Shown: in pieces, positions 51,549 through 60,927 of the stretch | Layout: each line of letters starts with the position of its first letter | Numbering within the stretch: position 1 is the first letter of the stretch | Assembly (NCBI RefSeq): GCF_024733565.1 | Contig: NZ_JANIOC010000007.1 | Location: 178,412-242,411, forward strand | Direction: 5' to 3' | DNA length: 64,000 bases | Source of the DNA: Rossellomorea sp. SC111 | Lineage (GTDB): Bacteria > Bacillota > Bacilli > Bacillales > Bacillaceae_B | Translations under genes and position numbers: made by a program | Notes under the pieces: generated by a model | Seen by the model: the letters and a program-made list of their open reading frames with translations, nothing else | Told to the model about the DNA's origin: nothing | The model's database searches: none

Positions 51549-52901
51549 TTATTGTTTGTGTGAAGCGTATTTTTTCATTCCGAGGGTTGTACCACCCGCG
51601 ATGATCAATAGGGCTGCAAGGAGGTATTCGAATGGGAATTCGTTGTTGTCAGCGGTTCCGCCCATACCAGTGTTTGGCATCTCTGAAGGCATGTTGGCCT
51701 TGAACTTGTCAGGGAATTGATCCGCGAAAGCTCCTGATAAACCTTTTGCAGGATTCAGCATATGCTCATATGCCATACGGATTCCATCCCACGCTTTTTC
51801 ATAATCGCCAGCCGCATAGCTGTCGAAAGCACCAATCAGTTGTTCAACGTGCATTTGAAGGCCGTCTGCAAGAGCATCTGATTCTAAACGGCCGTCTGTA
51901 GCAGTTTCAAGGAATTTAGAGAATTCGGCGCGGTAGCCATCTAGATTCTTGATTGCTTCTTTTTTCGCGGCTTCATCTTCAGCACCCGTTGCCTTTACAT
52001 AATCAACGAAGAATCCGATATGTTTTGACCACATGTCTTTGAATTGGTTTCCTGCCTCTTCACCATAAACAGAAGCTATCGCTGCAGAAAGATCTTCCGT
52101 ATTGGCATTCAGGGCATTGACGGAAGCATCGAAGTCTTTAGAACCGTCGATCCCGTTTTGCATCGCCATCGTCGCAAGGGCAGCATGCTCTGTTAAAAGA
52201 TGGTTAAGTGTTGATCGTAAGTCCGTTGCAGGAGTCACAGCCATCGTGTTTTCGAATTTATCCGGATATTGATCTGTGATGGCACTGGATAATCCTTTGG
52301 ATACCATGGCCATATGTCCGATCGCTTCACGCTCATATTCGTAAGCCTTTTCATAATCTCCTGCTACATAACTGTCAAAGGCACCGATGAGCTGATTGAT
52401 ATGCATTTGAAGTCCTTCTGCCAAACTATCCGACTTCAATCGTTCACCCGTTGCTGTCTCAAGGAAATTAGAGAATTCTTCTTTGTATCCTGATAGATTC
52501 TGAAGGGCTTCATCTTTTGCAGCCTGATCATCAGCGCCCGTTGCTTTCACATAATCAACGAAGTATCCGATATGATTGGTCCAGATCGTGTTGAACTGGT
52601 TTCCTGCTTCTTCACCATAAACAGAGGCGATCGCGCCTTTTAAATCTGCTGCGTTATCATTTAAAGCCCCGGCAGCCGCATCAAAATCTTCAGCGCCTTC
52701 TGCTCCGCGTCTCATCGCTTCGACGGCTAAGTATGCATGTTCAGTAAGTAAACGATCCAGTGAGGTTCTTAATTCACCGGCCGGCGTATCCACTTTCGTC
52801 ATAGAATGATCTTCACCGTTGTGTGCTGATACTGCACCTGCAGTTGGAATCAATAACGTCATACTTAATGGGACGGCTAAATAACTTTTTTTCATTTTCA
52901 T
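51549..52901 (-). CDS. Wall-anchored protein with two His-rich helical repeats, ECF-sigma target
   Basis: 450 residues. A signal peptide (about 1-26, ending AVSA-HN) is followed by two collinear repeats of about 175 residues (41-216 and 225-402), offset exactly 184 residues without gaps. Each is predicted helical and keeps four histidines: 55/239, 110/294, 167/351, 196/380. A sorting-signal-like MPNTG (408-412), hydrophobic segment and KKYASHKQ tail suggest sortase attachment. Sequence motifs are otherwise unknown to me; the histidines could bind metal or heme, which is speculation. Its promoter matches that of the neighbouring ECF sigma operon. Confidence 0.75.
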   Translation of the reverse strand: MKMKKSYLAVPLSMTLLIPTAGAVSAHNGEDHSMTKVDTPAGELRTSLDRLLTEHAYLAVEAMRRGAEGAEDFDAAAGALNDNAADLKGAIASVYGEEAGNQFNTIWTNHIGYFVDYVKATGADDQAAKDEALQNLSGYKEEFSNFLETATGERLKSDSLAEGLQMHINQLIGAFDSYVAGDYEKAYEYEREAIGHMAMVSKGLSSAITDQYPDKFENTMAVTPATDLRSTLNHLLTEHAALATMAMQNGIDGSKDFDASVNALNANTEDLSAAIASVYGEEAGNQFKDMWSKHIGFFVDYVKATGAEDEAAKKEAIKNLDGYRAEFSKFLETATDGRLESDALADGLQMHVEQLIGAFDSYAAGDYEKAWDGIRMAYEHMLNPAKGLSGAFADQFPDKFKANMPSEMPNTGMGGTADNNEFPFEYLLAALLIIAGGTTLGMKKYASHKQ

Positions 52902-52942
52902 AATGGTATCTCTCCTTTTGGTTTTTTTATATTTTCATAAAG

Positions 52943-52970
52943 CTAACGACAGAAGTTAAGAGATGGATCA
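52943..52970 (-). promoter_or_regulatory. ECF-sigma promoter of the wall-anchored protein gene
   Basis: On the minus strand GTGATCCA, then 15 bases, then CGTTAGCTTT; counted as TGATCC and CGTTAG the spacer is 16. Identical core and spacing to the promoter of the sigma operon (54413-54440) and one at 63422-63449. Confidence 0.8.
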
Positions 52971-53010
52971 CTTTTATTAAAACTTTCTCTTCTATTCTTT
53001 TTAATCAGCA

Positions 53011-53041
53011 AAAAAAGCCCGGCAGTCAAGGACTGCCGGAC
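53011..53041 (-). terminator. Terminator of the ECF sigma/anti-sigma operon
   Basis: Stem CCGGCAGTC with GACTGCCGG around AAG; on the minus strand it ends in TTTTTTT. Confidence 0.85.
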
Positions 53042-53065
53042 GAAAAATAATGGGTGAAACTATTT

Positions 53066-53782
53066 TTAAATGTCGGAAGCTAACACGATGTCCCCCTGAG
53101 GAAGCTGACTATTGGCATCGGGTTCAAGGGTGATCGCCACCGTATCCCAATCCTTCTTCGTGAACTCTTCATTGAATTTGAAGACAACCGAACCTTTACC
53201 GTCCTTGCTCGTGACGAAAGTTCCGGCGCGCTCAGGTTTATCATCTTTAATGAGCCATACCTGGTAAACTTCTTCATTTGAAAGATCCTGCAGTTCAGAA
53301 GCCTGGACGACCATGCTTGTTTGTACACCCTGCTTGATGATGCTTGCGGTTCCCTTGGCATTTCCATTCACAGCAGCGAGATCCACATATTGTACGACCT
53401 GATCGATCGTTGCCTGTTCCACGACTTCATTCTGATCTTCAAGCTGTGTAAACAGATACGCATTGCCGATTAGAGATAGGGCTAATGCTGCCGCCACAGA
53501 AGGGAGGAACCATGCCTTCTTTTTCTTTTTGGATGTTGGCTCTATGTCTGCCGTCCGTTTCTCTTCTCCGAGAATGCCGGCCATCACACGGTCTTCCAGG
53601 TCCATAGGAGGTTCGACAACATCAGATGCGAAAGGCATAAAATCTATTAACTGCTCCAGTTCATGAAGCTCCTCCTGACACTGGGAGCAGCTCTTCAGAT
53701 GTTTCTCAAATTGAGCTTTCTCGAGTTGGGATAAATGTCCGTTGTAGTAATCCAGTAAATGATCGCATTGTTGTGTGGTCAT
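53066..53782 (-). CDS. Anti-sigma factor, zinc-finger plus RskA-like domain
   Basis: 238 residues from the ATG at 53782 behind AAAGGAGGT; it overlaps the end of the sigma gene by four bases (ATGA). The N-terminal anti-sigma zinc motif H-x3-C-x2-C is His28, Cys32, Cys35 (KHLKSCSQC). A single helix (about 91-112) follows, then an extracytoplasmic domain of the RskA type (EVYQVWLIKDDKPERAGTFVTSKDGKGSVVF, ending DTVAITLEPDANSQLPQGDIVLA). It should hold the ECF factor inactive until an envelope signal leads to its release. Confidence 0.88.
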   Translation of the reverse strand: MTTQQCDHLLDYYNGHLSQLEKAQFEKHLKSCSQCQEELHELEQLIDFMPFASDVVEPPMDLEDRVMAGILGEEKRTADIEPTSKKKKKAWFLPSVAAALALSLIGNAYLFTQLEDQNEVVEQATIDQVVQYVDLAAVNGNAKGTASIIKQGVQTSMVVQASELQDLSNEEVYQVWLIKDDKPERAGTFVTSKDGKGSVVFKFNEEFTKKDWDTVAITLEPDANSQLPQGDIVLASDI

Positions 53783-54342
53783 TCGAATGTACCTCCTTTC
53801 CCTTTTAGACACGTGTGTAAATGTTTCAGGGCTAAACGAATTCTTCCTTTGACTGTTCCAAGAGGAGTATCTGTCGACTCAGCGATGGATTGTTGAGTCA
53901 ATCCTTTAAAATAGAATAATTGAACGATTCTTTGCTGGTCATCCTTCAATGATTGGATACAGTCCCTGATCGCGGTCCCTTTTTCCTTCCACTCCAGTTG
54001 ATCGGCGGGAGTTTCATAGGTCACCTGAAGGGAATCCTTCTCTATATATTCAACAGACTCGTGTTTCTTGCGTCTGCGTAACGAATCAAGGCACGTGTTT
54101 CTCGTCATCGTTAACAGCCATGATGAGAATTTTCCTTTACTATGATCGTATGGAGAGTGCTTCTTCCAGAGCTTCATGAAAACCTCCTGGATCACTTCCT
54201 CTGCGATTTCACGGTCCCCAGTCATTTTATACGAGAACGAATAGATCAGTTTTTCATATTGCTGATAAAGCTGTCGTAATGCAGTCGAATCTTTTGCTAA
54301 AACTTGTTGATACAGTTCTATATCCTGACGGTCATTGGGCAT
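53779..54342 (-). CDS. ECF RNA polymerase sigma factor
   Basis: 187 residues from the ATG at 54342 (AAGGAGCG upstream), consistent with a promoter at 54413-54440. Sigma-2 region about 22-91 (LYQQYEKLIYSFSYKMTGDREIAEEVIQEVFMKLWKK), sigma-4 about 125-178 (DQQRIVQLFYFKGLTQQSIAESTDTPLGTVKGRIRLAL). Type resembles RpoE/SigK partners of RskA anti-sigma factors. It is co-transcribed with its anti-sigma gene. I infer that it recognises the GTGATCCA...CGTTAGCTT promoters, including its own. Confidence 0.92.
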   Translation of the reverse strand: MPNDRQDIELYQQVLAKDSTALRQLYQQYEKLIYSFSYKMTGDREIAEEVIQEVFMKLWKKHSPYDHSKGKFSSWLLTMTRNTCLDSLRRRKKHESVEYIEKDSLQVTYETPADQLEWKEKGTAIRDCIQSLKDDQQRIVQLFYFKGLTQQSIAESTDTPLGTVKGRIRLALKHLHTCLKGKGGTFE

Positions 54343-54412
54343 AGTACGCTCCTTATATTTGACATATAAAATAAGAATACTAAACAACGGAGCGGAACTC
54401 AATTTTAATAAG

Positions 54413-54440
54413 CTAACGAGGGTAGTAAGGATTTGGATCA
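54413..54440 (-). promoter_or_regulatory. ECF-sigma promoter of the sigma/anti-sigma operon (autoregulation)
   Basis: On the minus strand GTGATCCA, 15 bases, CGTTAGCTT; 71 bases before the sigma start codon. Same core as the wall-protein promoter. Confidence 0.8.
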
Positions 54441-54493
54441 CAAATGTTTGGAAAAAATGTTAGTGGGGTAAATAGATGGGTTGTTTTAGGTAA

Positions 54494-54524
54494 AAAAAAA
54501 TCCCCCAAAGGAATGGGGGATTTC
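54494..54524 (-). terminator. mreBH terminator
   Basis: AAATCCCCC and GGGGGATTT pair; on the minus strand it ends in a run of nine Ts just past the mreBH stop. Confidence 0.88.
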
Positions 54525-54530
54525 TTCTGC

Positions 54531-55535
54531 TTATTTTACTTTTTGCAGTTTGTGAATCACGGATAGGGAACGTCCTGTTCCTATTGCCACTGATTCAAGT
54601 GGGTTAGGAGCTAAGTGAACAGGTACAACGATTTCCTGGCTCAACCAATCTTGTAGTCCGTTTAATAATGCTCCGCCACCAGTCAGAATCACACCGCGAT
54701 CAACGATATCCCCACTAAGTTCTGGAGGACAATTTTCCAATGTCGCACGAATCGTTTCCAAGATGTGAAGGAGGGATTCCTTCAATGCATCCTGAATTTC
54801 ATTTGATGATAGTTCAATCGTTTTAGGAAGACCTGTGACAAGGTCACGTCCACGGATATCCATCGTTCTTTCCTCATGGTCGATCAATGCCTGACCTACT
54901 TCGATTTTCACCAATTCAGCCGTTCTTTCACCAATCAATAGATTGTAACGTTTGCGTACGTACTGGACGATATCTTCATCCATTTGATCTCCACCGATAC
55001 GGATCGTGTTACAGGAAACGACACCACCGTAAGAGATGATCGCCACTTCCGTCGTTCCACCACCGATATCAACGATGACGTTGGCAACAGGCTCACCGAC
55101 AGGCAGGTCAGCACCGATGGCAGCAGCCACAGGTTCTTCGATTAGCGTCACGGATTTCGCACCGCTTCCTCTTACTGCATCCTGAATCGCTCTTCTTTCA
55201 ACACTTGTCGCACCGGATGGCGTACATACGACAACCGTTGGCTTACGGATTGAGAATCCCAGTTTTTTACTCGCTTTTTTCATTACTTGCTTCAGCATTT
55301 CAGTTGTCACATCAAAGTCGGCGATCACACCATCTTTAAGAGGGCGAACAGCCACGATCTTTCCAGGTGTTTTCCCAATCATGCTTTTAGCTTCGGTTCC
55401 AACGGCCAATACCGTTTTGTTTTCAGTGTCAATTGCCACAACAGATGGCTCATTAAGTATAATTCCTTTATTTTTACTATAAACAAGTATATTTGCAGTT
55501 CCTAAATCGATCCCAATTTCAGAGTTTGATAACAT
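54531..55535 (-). CDS. mreBH: MreBH, actin-like cell-shape protein
   Basis: 334 residues, starting [34 protein letters not shown]; actin-fold nucleotide loops [22 protein letters not shown] and ILTGGGALL are intact. Length and sequence fit MreBH (335 in B. subtilis) better than MreB or Mbl: its [16 protein letters not shown] beginning and [11 protein letters not shown] end are MreBH-like. It guides peripheral wall synthesis and localises the hydrolase LytE. In B. subtilis it is controlled by the heat-linked sigma-I. Confidence 0.9.
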   Translation of the reverse strand: MLSNSEIGIDLGTANILVYSKNKGIILNEPSVVAIDTENKTVLAVGTEAKSMIGKTPGKIVAVRPLKDGVIADFDVTTEMLKQVMKKASKKLGFSIRKPTVVVCTPSGATSVERRAIQDAVRGSGAKSVTLIEEPVAAAIGADLPVGEPVANVIVDIGGGTTEVAIISYGGVVSCNTIRIGGDQMDEDIVQYVRKRYNLLIGERTAELVKIEVGQALIDHEERTMDIRGRDLVTGLPKTIELSSNEIQDALKESLLHILETIRATLENCPPELSGDIVDRGVILTGGGALLNGLQDWLSQEIVVPVHLAPNPLESVAIGTGRSLSVIHKLQKVK

Positions 55536-55723
55536 CAGTATTCCTCCAACTATAAGAATTCTACACAGTATAACCTTCTATACAGTATAGGAGATTTTCG
55601 GGGGTTATGAAGGTGGAGATATTTACCACCGACAAATTGTTACAAACTATGACAGATGTGAAAGCGTCCCTCAAAAAATAAAACGTTTCTACAGAGCCTT
55701 TTTTCATACCCCAATATGTATAT

Positions 55724-55735
55724 AGGGACGGACCT
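55724..55735 (+). repeat. AGGGACGGACCT dispersed repeat, single copy
   Basis: Exact copy of the 12-base unit in the gap upstream of mreBH. Confidence 0.65.
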
Positions 55736-55992
55736 GCGCTTTTTGTTCGTTAAAAAAATTTAAACGTTCTGTAATAATAATAGGGGTGATTTTGACTAGT
55801 GAAACGGAGTCGGGGAGGGAAGGCATAGGGGAATGGTGTGAGGTTATTGTAGAAAAATGGGAGTTGGTGGCGAATAGCCGGCAATCGGGTAACCGTGGAA
55901 CTGGAAATTAGCGAAAATCTTATTTTATCAGCGATTTTCCACATATATCAGCGAAACATCCATTTCCCATTGTTTTTCTCTAATCATTAAAG

Positions 55993-56023
55993 GAGAGGAT
56001 GCCCCATCACAAGGCATCCTCTC
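55993..56023 (-). terminator. Terminator of the BMP-MCP operon
   Basis: GAGAGGATGCC pairs with GGCATCCTCTC (11 bp) just past the chemoreceptor stop; on the minus strand CTTTAAT follows. Confidence 0.65.
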
Positions 56024-56029
56024 AATCTA

Positions 56030-57688
56030 TTAAAGCGTAAACCGCTCTAATTGTTTCTTCATGTCGGACGTCATCTTGTTCAATTCGCCCACTTGCTCAT
56101 TCATACGTTCAAAGTATCGAAGCTGTTCTTCCGTGGATGAAGAAATTTCTTCAGTACCGGCGGCGGTTTCTTCCGTGATGGCTGAAATGTTTTCAATGGC
56201 GGCAATCACTTGATTGGTGCGCTCAGAAGAGGCAAGCATTCCGCTCTCGAGCTTGGCGAGATTATCGAATATAGTAGAAACATTTCCAGAGATTTCTTCA
56301 AAAGCCTGCTCCGTCACACTCATAGAATCAACCTGCTGGGTGGAAAGGGTTTTCCCTTTATGGGAAGCATCCATGATGGACTGAATACCCTGTTGGATAT
56401 TCCCTACCATGCTGCCGATCCGCTCTGTGGCAACGGATGAGTCTTCCGCAAGCTTCCGCACTTCCTGGGCTACAACGGCGAATCCTTTCCCGGCGTCTCC
56501 TGCCCGGGCGGCTTCGATCGCTGCATTCAACGCAAGGAGATTCGTTTGATCTGCAATTTCCCTGACCGCCTGTGCGGCATTCTCGATCTCCCCCGTATAT
56601 TGGGCGAAGGATTCAACCGAGTCCATGATAGTGGACGAAGATTCGGCAATCATCCCGGCAAATTCCTGCTGCTTATTTAAGGAAGTTCGGCCGTTTCTGA
56701 CAGATCTCATTGCGACTTTGCTACTCTCGGAAGATTCTGCACTCTGTTCGACATTCCGGGCAAAGTCATCACCCATTACAGCCATAAGGGAAGCGGTGGA
56801 TTGAATATCTTCAGAAATCGATTGGCTTCCTTTGGCGAGCTCCTCCGTGGAAAGGGCCACCTGGTTGCTGCTTTCCGTCAGATTCGACATTTGAGAGCGG
56901 ACATCCTGTGTGAATTTTTCTACATTGGATCCGATGTCATGAACGGATTGGACCGTTCTCCGAAGATTTTCGACCATAAGATGAAACGCCGTTTGAAGCT
57001 TATCGACTTCGAATCTGCTGTTCTTCTCTTTAACTGAGTCGATTGTGATCGTCAAATCTCCGTCGGCCAATTTTTCAGCGTTTTCTACCATTCGGTTCAA
57101 TGGCTTTACGATTCTCCTTGTAAGCAGGTTTGATGCTAATAGAGAGAGGAAGATCGTCACGACGAAACCGATGATGGAAGCCCAGACGATGAACTGGATT
57201 TCACTCTTGTTCTCTTTTAATAAACCCTGGTACCAATCATTTGTTTGTTTATTCAGTAGATACATATCGTTCAGAACCCCTGAAATACGTATCGACTGAC
57301 GTTTGATCTCTGCTTTGTTCATTTCACTGAGAGCGGAATCCGAAGCCGACTTCAGTTCGGTGAATTTTGACTCTATGGAAGACAGGGTCTCCTTTTGATC
57401 TTTAACGGAAATGAGTTTATTCAACTCAGTGATTTGAGCCGTGGTTTCTTTCAATAAACTTTCTACCATTTGTTTATTTTCTTCCGTCGAATTGACTGAG
57501 TAGTTCGATAGGGCTTGTTTCGTAATGATGAGATCCCCTCGTAATGTTTCCGTTTCGAGCAGTACCTGCACATCTTCCTTTGCAGAATTCTGGAGGGAAA
57601 TCAATTGAGAAACGATATATCCGATAATAATGGTCGAAAGGACAAGGGGAATCAGCCCCAAGATCAGTAAACGTTTTTTTAGTGGCAT
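56030..57688 (-). CDS. Methyl-accepting chemotaxis protein
   Basis: 552 residues. Helix 1 (about 7-29) and helix 2 (about 165-188) enclose a 135-residue four-helix-bundle-like sensor ([34 protein letters not shown]). A HAMP domain ([15 protein letters not shown]) and signalling domain follow, with the conserved tip [30 protein letters not shown]. The final PxxR/NWETF-type tether is absent; Bacillus receptors often lack it. It starts 21 bases after the BMP lipoprotein gene, so both are one operon. Confidence 0.9.
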   Translation of the reverse strand: MPLKKRLLILGLIPLVLSTIIIGYIVSQLISLQNSAKEDVQVLLETETLRGDLIITKQALSNYSVNSTEENKQMVESLLKETTAQITELNKLISVKDQKETLSSIESKFTELKSASDSALSEMNKAEIKRQSIRISGVLNDMYLLNKQTNDWYQGLLKENKSEIQFIVWASIIGFVVTIFLSLLASNLLTRRIVKPLNRMVENAEKLADGDLTITIDSVKEKNSRFEVDKLQTAFHLMVENLRRTVQSVHDIGSNVEKFTQDVRSQMSNLTESSNQVALSTEELAKGSQSISEDIQSTASLMAVMGDDFARNVEQSAESSESSKVAMRSVRNGRTSLNKQQEFAGMIAESSSTIMDSVESFAQYTGEIENAAQAVREIADQTNLLALNAAIEAARAGDAGKGFAVVAQEVRKLAEDSSVATERIGSMVGNIQQGIQSIMDASHKGKTLSTQQVDSMSVTEQAFEEISGNVSTIFDNLAKLESGMLASSERTNQVIAAIENISAITEETAAGTEEISSSTEEQLRYFERMNEQVGELNKMTSDMKKQLERFTL

Positions 57689-57709
57689 GACTTTGCTCCT
57701 TAGCTGAAT

Positions 57710-58687
57710 TTATGGCAGTGTGACCGTGATATCTCCCGAGATGATCTTGCTTTTAGCGTCTTCCAGTTTCTTCGTCTCTTCTGGAGTCAGACTGGTGACA
57801 CGGATCGGGGCAAGGCCGACTCCGTCTTCTTTAAGACCGAGTTCATAAGCGTGCTGAGAGATTTTTCCGTCGGAAATAAGTTCGTTTGTAATATTAAAAA
57901 CAGCGTTGTCGACTTTTTTGACCATGGAAGTGACAACAGATTTTTCGGCAATGAAATATTGATCTGAATCGACTCCTCCAGAAAGATGACCTGCACTTTG
58001 AGCAGCCTGGATGGCCCCAACTCCTGTAAAACCGGCAGCCGGGTAAATAAAGTCCGCGCCTTGTTTCATTTGTTTCTCTGCAATCTCTTTGCCCAGTGCT
58101 GCGTCACCGAAATTATTAGCATTGTCTTTTAACACTTTAATAGAAGGATTGATATATTTCGCACCCTGTATATAACCTTTTTCAAAGCGCGCGATGACCG
58201 GTACATCTGCTCCGCTGATGAACCCGATCGTGCCTGTCTTGGATTTCATGGCGGCAACCATACCGAGAAGGAAACTTCCTTCATGCTCTTTAAATGTAAT
58301 CGACGTAATATTATCCATTTCTGAAAAGCCGTCTATCAATAGGAACTTTTGACCTGGATTTTCTGCTGCCACCTTTTCAAGGGCATCCTGAATCGAAAAG
58401 CCAAGACCGATCACAAGATCATGATCCTGTTCAACCAGTTCCTGAAGGGCTCCTTCGAAATCCCCGTCCGGTGCTTCTCTATAATCAAATAAAATACCCA
58501 ATTCGTCACGGGCACGTTCTAGCCCCCTGAAGGCAGAATCATTAAATGAACCATCGCCAAGCCCTGTGTCTGAGAGCAGGATCCCGATACTATGTTGTTT
58601 CTCTGTGCTGGTTTCTTCCGTCATAGGCGTTGAACACCCCGCCACAAAAAGCATGACAAGAACAAACATACTGATTATATTCTTCAA
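57710..58687 (-). CDS. BMP-family (PnrA-like) binding lipoprotein
   Basis: 325 residues from TTG 58687 with GGAGGT at a good distance; a longer frame upstream runs into the neighbouring gene. Signal MKNIISMFVLVMLFVAGC with lipobox FVAGC, lipidated Cys18. The mature domain is the basic-membrane-protein/purine-nucleoside receptor type: GILLSDTGLGDGSFNDSAFRGLERA, GFISGADVPVIARFEKGYIQGAKY, FIYPAAGFTGVGAIQAA. Such proteins bind nucleosides. Lying upstream of the MCP in one operon without permease genes, it may act as the ligand sensor for the receptor rather than for uptake. Confidence 0.85.
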   Translation of the reverse strand: MKNIISMFVLVMLFVAGCSTPMTEETSTEKQHSIGILLSDTGLGDGSFNDSAFRGLERARDELGILFDYREAPDGDFEGALQELVEQDHDLVIGLGFSIQDALEKVAAENPGQKFLLIDGFSEMDNITSITFKEHEGSFLLGMVAAMKSKTGTIGFISGADVPVIARFEKGYIQGAKYINPSIKVLKDNANNFGDAALGKEIAEKQMKQGADFIYPAAGFTGVGAIQAAQSAGHLSGGVDSDQYFIAEKSVVTSMVKKVDNAVFNITNELISDGKISQHAYELGLKEDGVGLAPIRVTSLTPEETKKLEDAKSKIISGDITVTLP

Positions 58688-58750
58688 ACCGTAACCTCCA
58701 AATATGGTGATAATAAGACATGTTACATGTCCGTACCTCTGTATTATCGG

Positions 58751-58762
58751 AGGGACGGACCT
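58751..58762 (+). repeat. AGGGACGGACCT dispersed repeat, single copy
   Basis: Exact copy of the 12-base unit about 65 bases upstream of the BMP start. The rest of the gap to 58941 shows two ATCGGCGAA motifs (58898-58932) and no gene. Confidence 0.65.
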
Positions 58763-58941
58763 ATTTTTAAAGGAGATGTGGAAAAAAGTAGGTGGAGGAG
58801 CGGGAATGGGCATTGTCTGATTTACGGAGGGGTAAGAATAGTAGGATTTGGAGTGGACTTCTTCCCAGAAGCGGTGGGGGAGGTTGCCGGATGGGATATC
58901 GGCGAAATTCGAATATATCGGCGAACGCCAACTTATCAAAA

Positions 58942-58970
58942 AAAGGAGATGCTCTACAACAAGCATCTCC
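58942..58970 (-). terminator. Thioesterase terminator
   Basis: GGAGATGCT pairs with AGCATCTCC; on the minus strand seven Ts follow. Confidence 0.8.
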
Positions 58971-58976
58971 AACCAT

Positions 58977-59480
58977 CTAATACGCTTTACGGAAAAATTC
59001 CGCCAGCTCTTCACTATGTTTTTTGCGTGCTTTACGGTGCTCGGCACGATTTTGGGCTGTTTCGTTCAGCCATTTCTCTTCTTCTGTTTCCGGCACGACT
59101 TCGGGGATGATCGCCGGCTTATTTCCTTCCAGTGCCACAAATGTTAAGAAGGAAATGGCCGCCACATTGGTTTCTCCGGTGAGAAGGACTTCGGAGGTCA
59201 CTTTCACACAAATTTCCATGGAACTGCGTCCGGTGTAGGTGACGATCGCTTCCAATGTAACAGCGTCGCCGACTTTAATGGGCTGAAGAAAATCGACGGA
59301 ATCCGTGGAAGCCGTTACGACGGGCTTGCGGGCGTGACGGGTGGCGGCAATGGAGGCCACGTCGTCTATATAGGCCATCAGTTTTCCACCGAACAACGTA
59401 CCATGATGGTTTGTATCGGGTGGAAGAACGTGGGTCGTTTTACTTGTTTTCGTTTCTTTCATAAACTTTTTTTCTCTCAA
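58977..59480 (-). CDS. Acyl-CoA thioesterase (hot-dog fold, YkhA-like)
   Basis: 167 residues from TTG 59480, chosen for its GGAAGG; a GTG at 59489 would overlap that site. One hot-dog domain of the acyl-CoA hydrolase type: LPPDTNHHGTLFGGKLMAYIDDVASIAATRHA with the HGTLFGG catalytic loop, and VTASTDSVDFLQPIKVGD. A Lys/Arg/Glu-rich helical tail (EEEKWLNETAQNRAEHRKARKKHSEEL) completes it. It hydrolyses acyl-CoA to fatty acid and CoA; chain-length preference unknown. Confidence 0.85.
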   Translation of the reverse strand: MREKKFMKETKTSKTTHVLPPDTNHHGTLFGGKLMAYIDDVASIAATRHARKPVVTASTDSVDFLQPIKVGDAVTLEAIVTYTGRSSMEICVKVTSEVLLTGETNVAAISFLTFVALEGNKPAIIPEVVPETEEEKWLNETAQNRAEHRKARKKHSEELAEFFRKAY

Positions 59481-59572
59481 TGGTTTCACCTTCCGTTGTC
59501 AATGTGAAAAAAGATTACTACCTTATACTATTCACTAAATGGTGCCGGGAGAAACATAAATGTGACAAAAAA

Positions 59573-60766
59573 TTATAGAAATATACTAATGATGATGGCT
59601 GTGATAAAGCTTGCCAGGGTTCCTGCAAGGATGGCTTTCAAGCTTAACTTCGATACCATCGGCCGTTGAGTCGGCTCTAATGAACCCAGTCCGACGATCA
59701 GCTGTCCGATGGAAGACAGATTGGCGAAATTACAAAGAGCGACTGAAAGGATCGCAACAGTCTTGGGTGAGAGATCGCTCATCATTCCTGAAAGTTCTTT
59801 GTATGCTACAAACTCGTTCACAGAAAGCTTCGTCCCGATGATGGACGCTGCCCGGAATGCTTCATCCATCGGTATGCCGACGAGTAGGGCAAGTGGATAG
59901 AAGACGTACCCGAATACGGTTGAAAGGCTTGTATCGACGAGACCGAGTAACCCATTTACAGCAGCTAGGATCCCGATGAACGCAATCAGTAATCCACCGA
60001 TGTTAATCGCTAATTGAGTTCCGCTCAGGGCGCCTTCGGAAATCGCTTCAAACACGTTCGTATGAGTGGTTTTTCCTAATGAAATATCTCCGTTCGTCTT
60101 GGATTCTTCGGTTTCCGGTTCGATGATCTTTGAGATGACAAGGGATACGATGGGAACACTGAATACAGACAGAAGAAGGAATTTCATATCGATTCCCATC
60201 AGTGAGTATCCGATCAGGATGGCACCGCTCGCTGAAGCGGTTCCCCCGACCATGACGGCAAAAAGCTCGGAGCGTGTCAATTTTACTAAGTAAGGCTTGA
60301 TCAACAGGGGAGCTTCCGCCAACCCGAGAAACGAATTCCCGATTGCGTTAAAGGATTCAACTTTTGTCGTACCCAGGATTTTTCCGAGTCCAATTCCGAT
60401 ATATTTCACGAAAAAAGGGATGATCCGTAAGTAGTAAAGAGCTGAGATCAAAGCTGAAATAAAGATGATGGCGCCTAACACATTGATGGCGAACACGAAG
60501 GAAATGTTCGTCCCTTTTTCAAAGAATCCCCCGAACACAAACATGATTCCTTCATTGCTGTAATCAATGACTTTCTGGACACCGAGGGCGGCTTTCTTCA
60601 AGACCGTTTGTCCAAACGGAACCTTCAATACAAAAAGAACAAGCAGAAATTCCAGGCAGATTCCGATGATGATCGTCCGCCATTGGATGGCTGAGCGGTT
60701 ACTGCTCAATAGCCAAGCGAGAAATAGAACTCCAAGTAAAGATAAGATGCCATATACTAAACTCAC
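59573..60766 (-). CDS. nupC: NupC-family nucleoside transporter
   Basis: 397 residues from GTG 60766 (GGAGG upstream), the usual length for CNT transporters; the leader frame extends into the riboswitch. About 10-12 helices with family landmarks GNSFLGLAEAPLLIKPYL, LTRSELFAVMVGGTASASGAILIGY, and the C-terminal NFANLSSIGQLIVGLGSLEPTQR. It imports nucleosides with H+ or Na+. A guanine riboswitch and terminator precede it, so it is probably turned off when guanine or hypoxanthine is plentiful, suggesting purine nucleosides as substrate. Confidence 0.9.
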   Translation of the reverse strand: MSLVYGILSLLGVLFLAWLLSSNRSAIQWRTIIIGICLEFLLVLFVLKVPFGQTVLKKAALGVQKVIDYSNEGIMFVFGGFFEKGTNISFVFAINVLGAIIFISALISALYYLRIIPFFVKYIGIGLGKILGTTKVESFNAIGNSFLGLAEAPLLIKPYLVKLTRSELFAVMVGGTASASGAILIGYSLMGIDMKFLLLSVFSVPIVSLVISKIIEPETEESKTNGDISLGKTTHTNVFEAISEGALSGTQLAINIGGLLIAFIGILAAVNGLLGLVDTSLSTVFGYVFYPLALLVGIPMDEAFRAASIIGTKLSVNEFVAYKELSGMMSDLSPKTVAILSVALCNFANLSSIGQLIVGLGSLEPTQRPMVSKLSLKAILAGTLASFITAIIISIFL

Positions 60767-60853
60767 ACTATCAATCCTCCAAAATAGGTTCTTCATCGAA
60801 TCCTCACGTTGATGTCGTATGATGTCAGACTTCTCGAGAAGGCAAATAAAAAA

Positions 60854-60900
60854 GTGCATGAAGACAATCTCTAAGTAACATAGGGAAAGTCTCCATACAC
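60854..60900 (-). terminator. Attenuator terminator of the guanine riboswitch
   Basis: On the minus strand GTGTATGGAGAC (60889-60900) pairs with GTCTTCATGCAC (60854-60865), followed by TTTTTTATT. Its 5' arm also pairs with the GGAAAGTCCAT region next to the aptamer, the antiterminator. Confidence 0.85.
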
Positions 60901-60927
60901 TTATAGTCAGTATATAGCATGGACTTT

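Larger units (their letters stand above)
55536..56029. other. Gene-free interval upstream of mreBH
   Basis: About 490 bases. An AACCCCC on the minus strand (55600-55606), a typical sigma-I -35, lies 65 bases before the mreBH start; I did not find a convincing -10. Also present: a single 12-base repeat (55724-55735) and two TATCAGCGA-type motifs (about 55936-55966). No gene seen. Confidence 0.6.

Noticed and set aside
54343..54441. Extended start of the ECF sigma gene
   Set aside because: The -10 box of its own promoter lies inside that extension; the ATG at 54342 has a good ribosome site.
58688..59047. Long N-terminal extension of the BMP lipoprotein
   Set aside because: It overlaps the thioesterase gene and hides the signal peptide; the TTG at 58687 has a ribosome site and exposes the lipobox.
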